Positions 23,004-38,000 of a stretch of DNA of 64,000 nucleotides are shown here, in pieces (within the stretch, counting starts at the first letter, position 1; each line of letters opens with the position of its first letter). The translations under genes and the position numbers were made by a program. Under the pieces are notes generated by a model, which saw only the letters and a list, made by a program, of their open reading frames with translations, was not told the origin of the DNA and searched no databases. Source of the DNA: Butyriboletus loyo (Eukaryota; Basidiomycota; Agaricomycetes; Boletales; Boletaceae); contig JBBPSI010000005.1 of the NCBI GenBank assembly GCA_038093515.1, forward strand, positions 62,001 through 126,000, in the 5' to 3' direction.

Positions 23004-26000
23004 ATGTCGCTTCATAATGCACTTATCGATCCTCTTGCGATCAATCTCTCAAAACAGACGCGTGCATTGCTCGCCCTCTTGCCTTCAGACTCCATTCATT
23101 CGAGTCAGATAATACGTGCATCATCACCCAAAGCTCTACTTTCAACGTTATCGCGACTACTAGCGGCTCCCTCTCTCACTGTGCCAATATCGGATCTCTT
23201 TCGACCCTTGTTGGTCGACCTATGCGCAAGATGGCTGCATGACCAAGAGGACCTCGAAGATAGATTCGCTGCTTTCTGCATGTTGATAGAAAACCACGAG
23301 GAACTTTTTCCGTGAGTTGTCTTTGGTTTTTTCTTTCGGGTTCTGAATTGTCGGATAGAATTTTGTCTGCATTCCTGCGTCAGCCGTGTTTCTCGCAAGG
23401 TCCGTTGAGTTTTGTCGAAGAGAGTCCATCGATTGCCATGTTGGATGCAACACGTCTACATCACCTGCTTCTTGCTTACTATCGCTTGCTTCGGGCCAAC
23501 CGCCTACTTCCCAGTGACCTCCTATGGCCCATATCACATTTATCAACTCTCTTCACTACACCTCACCCCGACTCTGCAGTTAAGTACTTGGCAATCAGGT
23601 GTTTTTCGTTACACACGGGCATGGCCGAAGTGAAACGCGCCCAATTAGAGACTCGAGTTCTTGGTGAGCTCGGTGTGGTTGAGTGTCCACTCTCGTATGG
23701 ACAAAATATCGACGGAAGTCGAACTACCATCGATGGATGGTTAATGCCCGTGCTTGAACTTAAGCGAATTCATCAAGGTCGCAATTCTATCGCTGCCGGC
23801 TCCGACTTTTATTCGTTTGAGGGCGACGGAATTCAACCCTTAACCGATGGTGATTTATCGTAAGCCTTTCTGTCTCCAGATATTCCCACCTCGTGCTAAA
23901 ACCTCTTTTCCAGCCCATGGATTACCAATATTCATGGCATACTTATGCTCAAATCTTCCCCCTCCCCTCCTCCCTCTGTAGAGGTCGTCACAACGCATTC
24001 AGCGATCAAAGCATTGCAACAGCTTGCAATTCTTACCTCCCTCCGATTACCCACTCTCATTACTTCCCCCCCTTCGTCTGGAAAGTCACTTTTCCTCTCG
24101 CAGCTTGCGTCCGTGGTATACCCCGACGCAAACGACCAGATTGTCACTGTTCATCTTGCCGACACATCACTTGACCCTCGCTCACTGCTCGGATCCTATG
24201 TTTCCTCCCCGACGCAACTTGGAACATTCGAATGGAAGGACGGTGTGCTTGTTCGTGCCATGAGAGAAGGGAAATGGCTAGTCTTCAAGGATATTGATCG
24301 CGCAAGTATGGAGGTGCTGGGACTTGTCAAACCCCTTGCCGAGTCTCTAGCTCCTGGTACATGGATTGGCAACTGTGCGAGCATAGATGTTCCCAACAGA
24401 GGCAGGGTCAGGGCCTCGGAGCGCTTTGCTATCTTCGCGACACGTTCAGTAGTCCCATCGACAAGCGGAAGCTTTCCGAGCCCAATGTTCTACGGGGCGC
24501 ACAAGTTTCAGGAGCTCGTAGTCGATGCGCCATCATCAGACGAAATCAAGATGATCATTGAATCGCGGTTCCCTAAATTAGGGGAACCGTTTGCACGGGC
24601 GATCATTCAAATCTGGGTCGCTATTCAGAGACTAGGGACCACGGCTTCAAGTAGGGTTGTTGGCTTGAGGGAGCTTGAAAAGTATTGTCGTCGGGTGGAA
24701 GCACTCATCCCATCATCCCATAGTTCTATGCACGTGGAAATCTCTAATCAAGACGTCATTCCTGTTGCTACACTCTTCCCAAATCTTGCTTTTCGAGAGG
24801 AACTCTTCCTTGAAGCCAGGGATGTCTTCTTCGGTGCAGGCACCCTTACACCATCAGCTCAAGCTCACTCTGATCGAATCGCATCTCTTGTTGCTGATCA
24901 TATCGGCCTAGACCTTGAACGTCGTCGGTGGGTGCTCAGCGGGCGAGCTCCCGCGCTCGAGGAGGAGAGAGATGGAAACGGTGATATCATTGCTGTTGGT
25001 ATTGGCCGCGTACGTCTCCCTGCTCGACCCCCGAAGCCGATGTTTCTCATTGCACCAACTCGTCCCTTCGCGGTGCACAAACCTGCAGTGTGCCTTCTGT
25101 CACGGATTGCCACTGCTATGTCCTTTTGCGAACCTGTACTCTTGACCGGAGAGACTGGTACTGGAAAGACTAGCGCCATCACTCACCTTGCTTCTTTGCT
25201 CCGCCGTCCCCTGATTTCGCTCAATCTCTCTCATCAAACAGAATCCTCAGATTTACTTGGTGGCTTCAAACCAGTTGATGCCCGCGTTCCTGCTTTGGAG
25301 CTTCATGCAAACTTTTTGGAACTTTTTGGCAATACCTTCAGTCGGAAGAAGAACATGAAGTTTGAGGAATCGGTCAGGAAAGCCGTCCAGGAGAGCAAAT
25401 GGAGGAGGGCGGTGGTTCTTTGGAGAGAGTCAGTGCGGCTTGCCAAGCAACGGATTGAGTCAAAATTCAATGAAGATGCACAGTGAGTGTCGAACCTTAA
25501 ATAATATTGGCTTCTAGTAAATTTCCCAGGGAGTCCCCTCTGACCTTCACGGAAGCGGATGGGCCGAGGAAACGGAGAAAGCTGGATCAAGCGCTGCTTC
25601 GACGGTCTGCAGAGGATTGGGACAAGTTCCAACGTGACGTTGACGAGTTTGACATGCAACATGTTCAAGGACGGGGCAAATTTGCCTTCAACTTTGTGGA
25701 GGGCCCTCTCATCAAGGCGCTCCGCTCTGGCGATTGGTGTGTTTGCATATATCGATCATTCATCAAGCTTCTATCTGACCTGTCATTAGGGTACTTCTCG
25801 ACGAAATCAACCTGGCAAGTCCGGAAACACTTGAATGCATCACTGGGCTCCTTAGTGGGCCCACGGCATCCATTACATTGACCGAGAAAGGCTCCCTGGA
25901 AGTAATTCCCCGTCATCCCGATTTCCGCCTCTTCGCTTGTATGAATCCCGCGACAGACGTCGGGAAAAAGGACCTCCCTCCCAACATCAGAGCACGGTTC

Positions 26001-29000
26001 ACGGAGATTGACGTTCCTCCGCCGGACGCTGACCGCGAAACGCTTCTTAGCATCATTCACCAATATATTGGCCGCTGCGCAGTTGGAGATAAAGCTGCAA
26101 TCATGAATGTCGCTGACTTCTATGCCGCTCTTAAACAATTGGCGGAGGATCGCCGGTTGGCCGACGGATCAAATCATCGTCCTCACTACAGCATGCGGAC
26201 GCTTACCCGTGCTCTTACGTTTGCGGCCGACATTTCGCCGATGTACGGCCTACGACGAGCATTATGGGAAGGTTGCCTAATGGCATTCACCATGGTACTT
26301 GATGGGCCCAGTGCAGAGATTGCCGCGAGTCTTGCACACAAGCACATCCTTTCCGGAGTCCGCAATCCTAAGTCCTTGCTGACGAAGGAGCCTTCCCATC
26401 CCGTTTCTCGTCCACCCGACGAGTTCGTCAAGTTTGGCCCGTTTTACCTGGAGAAGGGCCCACTTCTCGTCGATCCAGCGGAGGACTACATCATGACTCC
26501 TTCGGTGGAAAAGAAGCTGATTGATCTTGCCCGCATTGTCCTCACTCGTCGTTTTCCGGTGCTTATTGAGGGCCCAACATCTAGTGGGAAAACCAGTGCG
26601 GTGGAATACCTCGCTCGTCGAACTGGTCATCAATTCATCCGTATCAATAACCACGAGCACACCGATATTCAGGAATATATTGGGTCTTACGTTTCCGATC
26701 CAGCCACCGGGAAGTTGGTATTCAAGGATGGTCTACTTGTTCATGCTCTCAGGCACGGTCACTGGATCGTGCTGGATGAGTTGAACCTCGCACCAACGGA
26801 CGTCCTTGAAGCCTTGAATCGACTGCTAGATGACAATCGCGAATTGGTCATTCCCGAAACTCACGAGGTTGTCCGGCCTCATCCTCACTTCATGCTTTTC
26901 GCAACTCAAAATCCGCCGGGCTTATACGCCGGTCGAAAAGTTTTGTCGCGCGCCTTCCGTAATCGTTTCCTCGAGGTTCACTTCCAAGATGTGCCGCAGG
27001 CAGAGCTGGAATCCATCCTGTGCCAACGATGTCGAATTGCTCCTTCTTATGGACAAAGGATTGTCAGCGTCTTCCGGGAGTTGCAGAAGCGCAGACAGAC
27101 TGGACGTGTTTTCGAAAGTAAACAGGGCTTTGCGACCCTCCGAGACCTTTTCAGGTGGGCTGGCAGAGACGCTATAGGCTACCAGGAACTTGCAGAAAAT
27201 GGTTATATGCTTCTCGCAGAACGAGCTCGGCGCATTGAGGACAAACTTGTGGTCAAGGAAGTCATAGAGAATGTTATGAAGGTTCGGATCGACGAAAAAT
27301 CGCTGTACAATCTACATGGCCCTGAAGTCGAAGTATACATTGGATGCCCCATACCTTCATCCCCACAAGTTGTCTGGACCCACGCTATGCAACGGTTATT
27401 CGTTCTGGTTTCTAGGGCCTTGAGGTTCAACGAGCCGGTTTTACTGGTGGGAGAGACTGGTTCTGGCAAGACATCTGTTTGCCAATTGTACGCCGAAGTC
27501 GTGTCCAAGCACCTCCACACGCTCAGTTGTCATCAAAATACGGAAACGGCAGATCTGACCGGTGGCTTGCGACCAGCGCGCAGTCGCGGAACGGCTTCTT
27601 CAGATATCCATCATGATGCATTGTCACTCCTCGCTCGCGCTGGTATCGTTGGTGTACCCGCGGACACTCAAGGAATACTTGACCAGATCTCCGTGCTATT
27701 AAAGACGGATCTCGACCCCTCGCTAGAGGCTGCTCTCCGGGACTCACAGAAGAACCTTCTCGTGTCTGAGTCCCTGTTTGAATGGCATGATGGTCCTCTT
27801 ATCCGAGCCATGCGGGGTGGCGATATCTTCCTGCTTGATGAGATATCGTTGGCCGATGACTCAGTGCTTGAGAGGCTCAACAGCGTGCTGGAGCCAGATC
27901 GGAGCATTGTACTTGCTGAGCGAGGGGGTACAGACGGAGAATATCCTGCTGTGCGCGCTGCCGATTCCTTCAAGCTTCTCGCAACGATGAACCCGGGGGG
28001 TGATTACGGTAAGAAGGAGCTGTCCCCCGCCCTTCGGAACCGTTTCACAGAGATTTGGGTACCCCCTGTTGATGACCCTTCTGACCTTGAGATGATTGTC
28101 GAGAGTTCCTGGGCCCATGATGCGTTGAGAGTCCTCACTATGCCACTTTTGCGGTTTACCGCCTGGATGCGTGAGAGGGTTGGCGACCGTTCTATTTGCA
28201 CTTTACGGGACATGTTGGTGAGTAACCTTAGAAGATATCTTATCATGCCCTTCTCATCCCTTTCCAGGCCTGGGTTGCATTCTCGAACGCTGTGTTTATT
28301 CCTGACAGACAGAATGCGATGCCAGCAGGCGAGATATTCGTAAGTCGACGAGCTTTTTTACTGGTTCGAGAGTTCATTTGTGTTCCAGCACCATGGAGCT
28401 CACATGACCTTTCTGGATGGATTGGGTTCCTTGCCACAAGTGGCGACATGTTCGCTACAGATTCTGCGACAAATCAAAGATGAGGCCATTCGCAAGTTGC
28501 GCCAACTTGTCCCGTTTGATGCGCGGGAACCATCGTCTCACCCCCATGACCCGTCTACCTTCGTTCAGTTTGGCCCTTTCGCACTCCCCAAGGGACCAGC
28601 AAACACCATGATGCACGGCTACGATCTTCAAGCGCCGACTGCTTACGAGAATGTTCTGCGAGTAGTCAGGGCTTGTCAAGTCCACAAGCCAATCCTCCTA
28701 GAGGGGAGCCCCGGGGTTGGGAAAACCTCCCTCATCACTGCCTTGGCAAAGATCGCCGGTTACCACCTGTGTCGCATCAACCTTTCAGACCAGACCGATC
28801 TGATAGACTTGTTCGGTTCTGACTTACCTGTCGAAAATGGTGCACCAGGAGAGTTCGCTTGGAAAGATGCAGAATTCCTACAAGCCTTGCAACAGGGTCA
28901 CTGGGTTCTTCTCGACGAGATGAATCTGGCCCCTCAGGCAGTCCTCGAAGGCTTGAATGCGGTACTGGATCATCGAGGCACGGCTTACATACCTGAGCTA

Positions 29001-32000
29001 GGACGCAGCTTTACTCGACACCCCTCGTTTCGGGTATTTGCCGCTCAAAATCCGTTGCACCAAGGCGGTGGCAGGAAAGGTCTTCCAAAATCCTTTCTAG
29101 ATCGCTTCACGAAGGTTTACGTTGAGGAGCTTACTCCCGATGATATGCTAGTGGTCTGTAGGGAACAGTACAAAGGATGTGACGAACGTATCCTCCGTGC
29201 CATGATTGCGTTCAACGCTCGCTTGAATCATGAAGTTGTCCACAAACGGACCTTTGGTCGGGAGGGGAGTCCTTGGGAATTCAATCTCCGGGATATCATC
29301 CGATGGGGCGAACTTCTACGGACATTCAGCATAACTAACTACCCCCGACACTTCATCCGTATCGTCTACTTGAGCAGGTTCAGGAATTTGCAAGATCGCG
29401 CATACGCTCAAGCCATATTCGATGAGGTTTTCTCGACCTCAGATTCACCGAGCATTCCTAGTCCTTACCCGGTCATCTCAAGTTCTCATCTACAATTTGG
29501 TTACTACACAACGAGGAGGCACAATGTGACCTTGCCTCACAGAACTTCTGACGTCCTACAGGTACATCTTACAGCCATTGAAGCTATTGGAGCATGTCTC
29601 TTGAGATCCTGGCTAGTTGTTGTGACTGGCTCTTGCAACAGTGGTAAAACGAGTTTGATAAGAACCCTTACTAATCTTTCAGGCAACTATCTCGATGAAG
29701 TCCACATTTCCAAGGCAACTGATACAACAGATCTCTTGGGTGGCTTCGAACAAGTCAACCATTTAGCACGAGTCGTAGCAGTTGCAGAGGAGGCTGTCCA
29801 GCTCACCGAGACGTTCGCGCGTTCTGCTTGTGGGATCACTTCAAGATATCAATACCCAGCGGTCGTACACCGCGAATTGTTATCCAGTCAGAGAACATCC
29901 ATATCGGTTTTACAAGCTGTCTCTGGGCTCTTGGCGGAATTGTCAATGATCGACGTTGATGATTCCTCCCTTGATGCAGTTCGGCGAGATTTGGATTTTA
30001 GAGTCCGTGACTTGGCTCAAGCTAGGTCTACGAGAGGTCGTTTCGAGTGGATCGATGGTCCATTAATACGGGCGATGAAGAACGGTCACTGGCTTGTTCT
30101 CGATGGCGCGAATATGTGCAATCCTTCTGTCCTCGATCGACTCAACTCCCTTTGCGAGCCGAATGGTAACTTGGTGCTAACTGAACGGGGCTTCATCAAT
30201 GGCGAGATACAGATATTGACACCGCATCCCAACTTCCGTCTGCTCATGACCGTGAACCCTCAATATGGCGAACTGTCCAGGGCGATGCGCAATCGCAGCG
30301 TGGAGGTTTCTTTGTTGACTTGCTTCACTGAAGAGGACCGGTCCCGTGTGCTTGCACACTCCCGCCTCCCTGTTGACTCGACGACGACTTGTTATATATC
30401 CCACGAACAGGCACGCCGAGGTATCCTCTCGGCGTGTTCGCATAACTCACCTCAGTCTTTGCCGTCCGTTGGGATTGACCACGATTCAATATCGTCCTCC
30501 CTGGTTGTTCATGCGCCGATGATGGAGGTTTCCGGTTTTCAAATGTCATGTGCCCTCGTTTATTTCGCTGTCAGGTCATTCCCCCCGCCTCTACACTGGA
30601 TCTTCAAGCGATATCTCGTGGATTCATCACCCAACGGACTCCTGTGCTCTGTGCTCGCAGACCCCGCTTTCAATGAGATTTCTAAAATGCTTGCTCCAAG
30701 GGTGAAGAGAGTGTCTCAGATCGTTCCGTGCCCACTCGATAATGTGTTGGTCAGTGTTCATATGACAAGCGGGACTTGCACCCGCTGTTCCACACCAATG
30801 TACTCAAAATGTTTAAATATATAGCCAATGGATGATTTCATGGTTTATCCACCGTGTCCATGTTGTACAGATCGGGTGGAGTACTGCTCGCACCATGCGT
30901 TGAAACTCGAAATTTTGCATCTTTTCTCTGCCCTCCTCCTTGATAAGACTGACGACGATAGGTGGGGCCAGTCGAGTGGTTCGCCCGGTAGCGCGCTGGC
31001 TAAATGCTCGTCGAATCTGATGGAGGCGTTGCAATTGGTGCCTGCGGAGGTACGATCAGTTGCCCAGAAGTTACTTGAGCAGTTGCTCTCCGGCTTACCT
31101 GGCTCTCAATCCGTGAGCGTTTCGCCCCAACGCCTAAGCCATCTTATCATGTTAGTTGCAGGATTATAGCACGTCTGCAAACCTTCTCAGCATTTCGAGA
31201 AAACTTCGTCAGGCTCTCGCTCAGGAGGACTTTGACTACTCCTATGTTCGGGTTCTGTCGAAGCTGATCTCAAAAGCACTTGACAATCATTCTCCCATAT
31301 ATCAGCGTCTTGCTCATGCGTCTGCTATTCTCGAGAGCGCGATCTCCCCGTCGTCCGGTCTTGGATTGGTGGACATGTGGTCGCAACTACGCGTAGTTAG
31401 ACCCACGGAGACAAGTTCGGTAGACATCAGGCTGTTGACTTGCTCGCCCATAGAAGCGTCGGAACTAGGTATGCTAGGGTCTGTTGAGGGGTCGCCTATA
31501 CTCTAACTGGTTTATCCAGTGTCACGTCGAGAACTGTTGGAAATCCTTGCTGTTGCAACTTTGCCGGTGTACTTGAAGGCAGACAAGATTGAGCGACTGG
31601 TACATATATCTAACCAAGTCAAAGATGTAAGAAGGCATTCACATTGTTCTCTGCGATATCTTGACTTTCTACCGTAGTGGGTATCCAAGGTCCCTAGGAA
31701 AAATATGGGTCTTTACGGGGCTTGCAATCCCATTTCCCTTCTGGTCGAGTTGCAGGTTCTTTGCAATCTTCATACGGAAAACAAGGATGTAAGTCCGCTG
31801 CATAACAAGCATATATGGGATAGACGGGTAAAACGGCAACGTGTAGGTGATTATACAAATGCTTCAGCGGCTTGTTTCAATGGCTCCTGAGGAGCCGAAC
31901 GAAGATCTGCGGCGATTTGCATCATACAAACATGTGATATGGAATCATGATGTGGGCTGCCACAGTGCGTCTCGAACTTTTTACTATGCATATTTGTTCT

Positions 32001-35000
32001 TCACAACGTGATTTCAGTTTCCCCCAGTATTATCGCTACGGTGGAGACCCAGTGGCTTGAAGCCTTATGGCATACAGAATCAGGAGAAGTAGTACGTAGC
32101 AATAATTGGAGTTGCACTCCCCAAGAATTCACCTGTTTCCAGGATGTCAGTGGACCATGTATCATCTTCCGCCCAACTCACTTTCTCAGTGCCCTTAAAA
32201 AGAGGTATGATTTTGTATCCTAGACGCTTATCTTTTTCACTCTTTTCACAGTCAAATTATCGGAGTCTCGTTGGCATCGCTCGAGGAGCACGGGGAGTCA
32301 GTCAAGCGTCATATCGGACTAACTGTGCTACAGTGTTTCACGAATATTTCGCGGCTTCAGCAACTCACTGCATTGTTCAACCAAAGCATAATTTTGGTGA
32401 GTAAGAGCGGTAGCTCGCACGTATACAAACTTATCGTTTATCGAGGTCGCCTCTTGCTTTGCGACTTCATTTGATGAAACCACTCTCCATCATATACACG
32501 CGAGTCTCTCAAGAGACAGCATAGAAGTGTCAAAGACTCTCCTCGACCTCTTGGGACGGACGAATTACGAACCACTGCAGAAGGCCACTCAACATTTGAC
32601 TACTGCGTTACGATACAATGTGGACGTGCTCTCGTCGTCGGAAACCACGATATCTCATCTCGGGCGATGCTGGATCGCGTTGAGCAGAGTCGTTCTTGAC
32701 CTTTTCGTTCCCGATATACCCATCGATCCTGCCGCAATGATACGCCACACGACCGTTCACGCTCAGGACCAAGCAGCGTTCCTGATGCAACAAATTGCAT
32801 TCCATGTCCAGCTGGAGCTTCGAACAGCAGCCAATAAAACAAATGATGCTATCGCTTACCTTGAAGCTTGTGCCAAAAATTTATTAAACATTCCTCACGC
32901 GTCGGCGAACGTTCCAACTCGGGAGAACCTAGCAAATCTACACACCTATTGGCTGGAGGTGTCGCAATTTATCAGCCAAGTGATCCACCATTCCAAAATC
33001 GACGATCTGGCGCGTGTTCTGGAATCAGGAGAAGCTTCTGCCTTTGATCGTGAGGTGGTTGTCCAAGAGTCTGTCTCAGGCTTTTGCCAGCGCATAGAAA
33101 CTCTTTACACTGAGTTCGATGACATCACGTGCATTCTCCGTCTGGCATTTGCGGAACTTCGGTTGGGTCTCCACCTCATGCGCTGGGCTTCACAGCAATC
33201 CTCTCTGCAGAAGGACACCACGGGACTAGTGACCAGCTTGGTTGCATTCCCCTCCACACGCAGTGCACAGCTACTACAAACCCTACCTGCCCCCAGTGCG
33301 AGTCTCCCTGCCGCTGAACTTGTCATACTAACGGTCGCCGCGGCAGTGCATTGTACTCGATGTTCGTCGACACCAACGACGGTCAGGACTACCTATGAAC
33401 AAGCTTACCGCCTCTGGTCGATAGACCGAGCCCGCGATAACAAAAGAGAGCAGGAACTCAACTCTTTATATCGCACAAACACGACGACTCGTGACGTTTC
33501 GACGGAGGCCGAAGTTGAGGAAAAGGAATTTTTGGAGCTTTTCCCCACTTTTGGGGATGCTCTTCACCCTTCCGAAGTCTTGGACGGACATGTCAACGAC
33601 AAGCCAGCACATCATCTGACTCCGGATCGGCAACGCCAATTGCTCGCACTTCATTTGGAACTCATGGGCGACACGGTCAACCTGGCTAAAATCGGTCACA
33701 CTTCAGGCAAATTCAATGCTCTACGGCAAACCTTTCTGCGATCCTGGATCGATACCCATCCGTCGTCATTTCCGGATTCACTGGAGAAACAGTCATTACA
33801 CCTGCAGCTCTCTGTTCTTCATGGTCACCTTACGGGGATACGTGACATCTCTAATTCTTCTTCGAAATCCTTCAATTTCTACGCCGAAGAAAATATCCCA
33901 GAGGCCAAGAAAGCGTCAAGCGTGATCCAATCCCTTCGTGCTCGGCTTATTGACATCCTCCGAGACTGGCCGGATCAGATGGTACTTCAACATCTCATCA
34001 ATCGCTGTGATATCATATTGGCATTCGATTTCGCTGTTCCTATTGCCAAGTTTTTGTCAGCCCTGGAACAATTGCTGATTGAGATGGAAGACTGGGAGAT
34101 GTATGCAAATCGTGACAATAGCCTCAAGGAGCATCAGCACGGGCTGACTACCCTTATCGTCGAGTGGAGAAGATTAGAATTGTCGTGTTGGAAGAGTTTG
34201 CTGGAATCCCAGAGTCAGTCGTTCATTGGTGATGTGGCGGAGTTTTGGTTCCGTTTATACGAAGTCCTGATACGAGGACCATTAAACGCTGTGGAGGAAA
34301 GTGCAATTGGCGATGCTGGCAGTCTACACGGATACCTCAGACAACTCTCACCACTACTGGACGAATTCATTCAATCCAGCTCACTCGGTCAATTCCAAGT
34401 CCGCCTAGACCTTCTCCGCAGCTTCGAGGACTTCATTCACTATATAGCACCTCGGGAATCCCATATCCATCAAGAGGCTCTGCTTCGAGTCGGTCGCATC
34501 GTCCACTCCTCCTGGCGGTACTTTCACCTTTTCGTCCCCCAGCTCTCTACGTTATTGAGGGACCAACGACGGGCGCTGGAGAAGGAAGTTGAAGCATTTA
34601 TCAAGCTTGCCAGCTGGAAAGATGTCAACGTTCAAGCCTTGAAACAAAGCGCCCAAAGGACACATCACCAGTTATACAAGATCATCCGCAAGTTCCGCGA
34701 TGTTCTAAAACAACCTGTCATGGACAAAATGAATCCACTATTTGCTGGAGACGCCGAGGGTCACTACCAGGCGGAGCGGGCTATTTTCCTAACTGCAGCT
34801 CCATCCGTGGTCGCCTTCGTGGACATTGCCTCGAACTTGACTTCCATGCCTTCTCACCTCGGGAATCTCCACCAGACCTTCGGCAGGTTCAATGGCTTCA
34901 TAAGCAATACAATCCGTCAATTGCTTTCGAAGTATACTGCTGAAGATGTAGAACAACTTTCTTTGGACATTATCTTGACAGCTAGAAACCTCGCAAGCCA

Positions 35001-38000
35001 TACGATCCCTCAGGACCTAACCAAAGAAAGGCGAGAAAAGTATAAGAAGAACCTCCTTCACCGTAAAAGAAAGGCTTGGAGCGATCTCCTCAAAGAGCTC
35101 AAGCGTGGGGGCTTGTCCCACAACGTCAAACCCGAAATTCTCAACAAACTAAGGGACGAATGCTGGATCCGAAACCAGTCATTGATGCCCACGAGAAGTG
35201 CAGTGGCAGCTGCGGAGAAAGCTGAACACTACTTTGACCGCCTACGCGGGTGTCTTCCTGCGCTCAGGAAGGTGCTTTCGGATCACCACTCAGACTTGGG
35301 GACACGCGACCTCTCTCGAGGCATCTCTGTGGTGGAATCAGGGTACTTTTTGGCACTAGAGGGTAGATCAGGGTAAGCGTCAAGCTTTTATCATGGTCCT
35401 GGGGATGCGTTTTGGTCGGTGCTGATAACATCTAGGTTGTCCCAAGCTCTTTCTGAATACATGGCACTTCGCCAGCAAGTGGACCGGCTCCAGGTTCTCT
35501 CGGAACATTCGGAAACGCTCATGATTGACACGTATGACAAAATCGAACCAATGTACAACGCACTGAGTCATTCCGTTCGCGCACTGGAGGAGCTCGCTGA
35601 GGGCATGGGTGTTTTCTCTGACATAGAGAGGAGTATCAGTACCGTCCCTGATTTCATTGGCAGATGTCAAACCCTTGCTGCTTCAACCTGCATGTGGCGA
35701 GACCGTATGTCCAAGGTGCTCCAATCCTGTCAAATCATCATGCCATCCGTGCTCCTTCGAGGTGCGTTTCCAACATCGTGATTATAAAATTGAATGCTGA
35801 ATCAGACCTTCTCTAGATGATTACGATGCCGTCGTAGACGCTGCAAGATACCTAAGCGAGCTTCCAGGACAACTCGAAGAGATGTCAACAACCTGTCCTC
35901 AGCTGATATATATTCTCCAACCCACCCGGGAATGGATCTGCGAACAAGGCAGTTTCTCATTCTCCCAGTCAATTCAACCTTCGCCAGAGGGCTGTGCTGT
36001 CGGAAATGTAGACAGCGTAATCGACGCGCTCCTCATCACTGTCCAATCCATGCTTCGCAAATGCTCCGACTCGGCTCCACTCCCCGAACCAACCCCCGAA
36101 TCCGAAGAGGTCAAGGATAATTACATTCGACTCGGTGTTCAGACAACATCATTATTCACGGCCCTCCTCGACCTTCCTTCACTGCGATACCAACTGAACA
36201 GCGCTAGCCAACATCTTTCGTCCCTCCCGCATGCTTCGCGTCAACAAGCGTTGAGGAGAGTGATGCCCTTCTTATCATGCTTCTTATCCTTTGCAGACGA
36301 GCTGCTCGAAAGCCTGACGAGGTGGAACCGCGCACTTTTCAAGTTGGATTACGTCGTGTGCTCCGTCGTACACACCCTCGGAACTCAAGGGTTCTGTATC
36401 CCACCCGAAACGGAAGAGGGCGAAGCCACTGGTGATGAGAAGGGGCATGCGACAGAGCTCGGAGGAACGGGTTTGGGTGAAGGGACTGGGAATGAAAATG
36501 TGAGCAAGGAGATCGAGGACGAGAGTCAGGTGGAGGGCCTCCGAGGTGAACATGACGGTGACGAGGAGATGCAGAGAGAGAAGGGCGAAGACGAGGACAA
36601 TACAATCGAGATGGGCGAGGACTTTGGAGGTGAGATGGAGGATGTGCCCGAGAATGAAGAAGGTGACGAGAATGATGAGGTGGAAGAAGAAGGGGAGGAA
36701 GGGCCAGATGAACTGTTGGGCAATCTGGACAAGTCAGATCCAGCCGCAGTAGACGAGAAGCTGTGGGGAGATGAGGGTGGAGATGACGATGGAAAAGGTA
36801 ACGACGAGCTGCAGAACGACAGGTCGCAGGAGAATCAGCGGAAGGACTCGGACATCGTGGCGAAGGAGAGCAAGAAAGGCAGTGAAAAGAATGATGAAAA
36901 GAAAGCAGAAGACGCGAAAGAGGATGGAGAACTGGACGAAAGAGACGGAGCGGAAGAGGTCGATGTAGGCGACGACAATCCACCGGAAGAGATGGAACCC
37001 CCCAATGCCTCTGGTGCTCCGATGGACCAGCATATTCCAGATACCGATACCCTTGACCTCCCCGATGACATGCACCTTGACGAAGATCAGGACAAGCAGG
37101 ACGACCATGGAAATGACCTAGGAACAGAAGACATCAGCGACGAGGAACATGTATCGGAAGATCGGATGGATGAAGATGTGAGCGAGGAACGGGAAAGAGA
37201 CCACACTGCTAACGACGATCCAATGTCAACCGAGCCTCAGGATACTGATCAGCAGCCTCCTCGAGCTGTAGATGAAAGTAACGTGCACGAAGAACAAGAC
37301 AATCCTAACGAGGAGGAAAGCGAAAACAACGCCGTCGCTCAGCCCGATCTCGCCGCTGGTGATGCTGATGCTGGGATGTCCGAGAACGAACCGCAACCCA
37401 GTAACAATTCACAAGAGGGGCAACAAGGTCCTGCTTCTACCCAAGCCAAGATGGACATTGATAAGGGCGAGAGTTCCAGAGAACCTGAGCTCAGAAAACA
37501 GCAGTATGTCTTCAGTGTCACTTGACCATTTGCCCACCCAGCTAACACTATGTCGACTATTCCAGGTCTGGTGACGCTCTCGAAAACCAACCTCAATCTA
37601 TACCTCCCTCGTCATCCGACACCCAACCTCAACCTTTAGATCCCAGCTCCACTGCTGAAGGCACGCAGCGTGGTCCTGCCTATGCCCATCAGCCACCTCC
37701 TGCTTCATCTCCTAACCCTCTGCGATCCCTCGGGGATGCACTCAAAGAAGTCCAACAACGCCTCAATGAGATCTTTGGACAAGCCGACCAGCCACTACCC
37801 TTACCAGTTCCCCAATATGAGGACGCGGAGCAGGTTGAATATGCCCACCAAGATGACGCACCAGAGAACGATGACATGCAGGCACTCGGTCCCGCGGGTG
37901 AGGAACAGGTTGCGAAATTGAGAGAACTCAAGTTGGTTGATGAGGGAAACAACAGGACAGATGCCGATGCCATGGATATCGATGCGCTCGACTCTTTGGA

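Noticed and set aside
36339..36983. 214-codon - strand open frame inside midasin
   Set aside because: It is the reverse complement of the Asp/Glu-rich coding region and gives a low-complexity Arg/His/Pro/Leu sequence.
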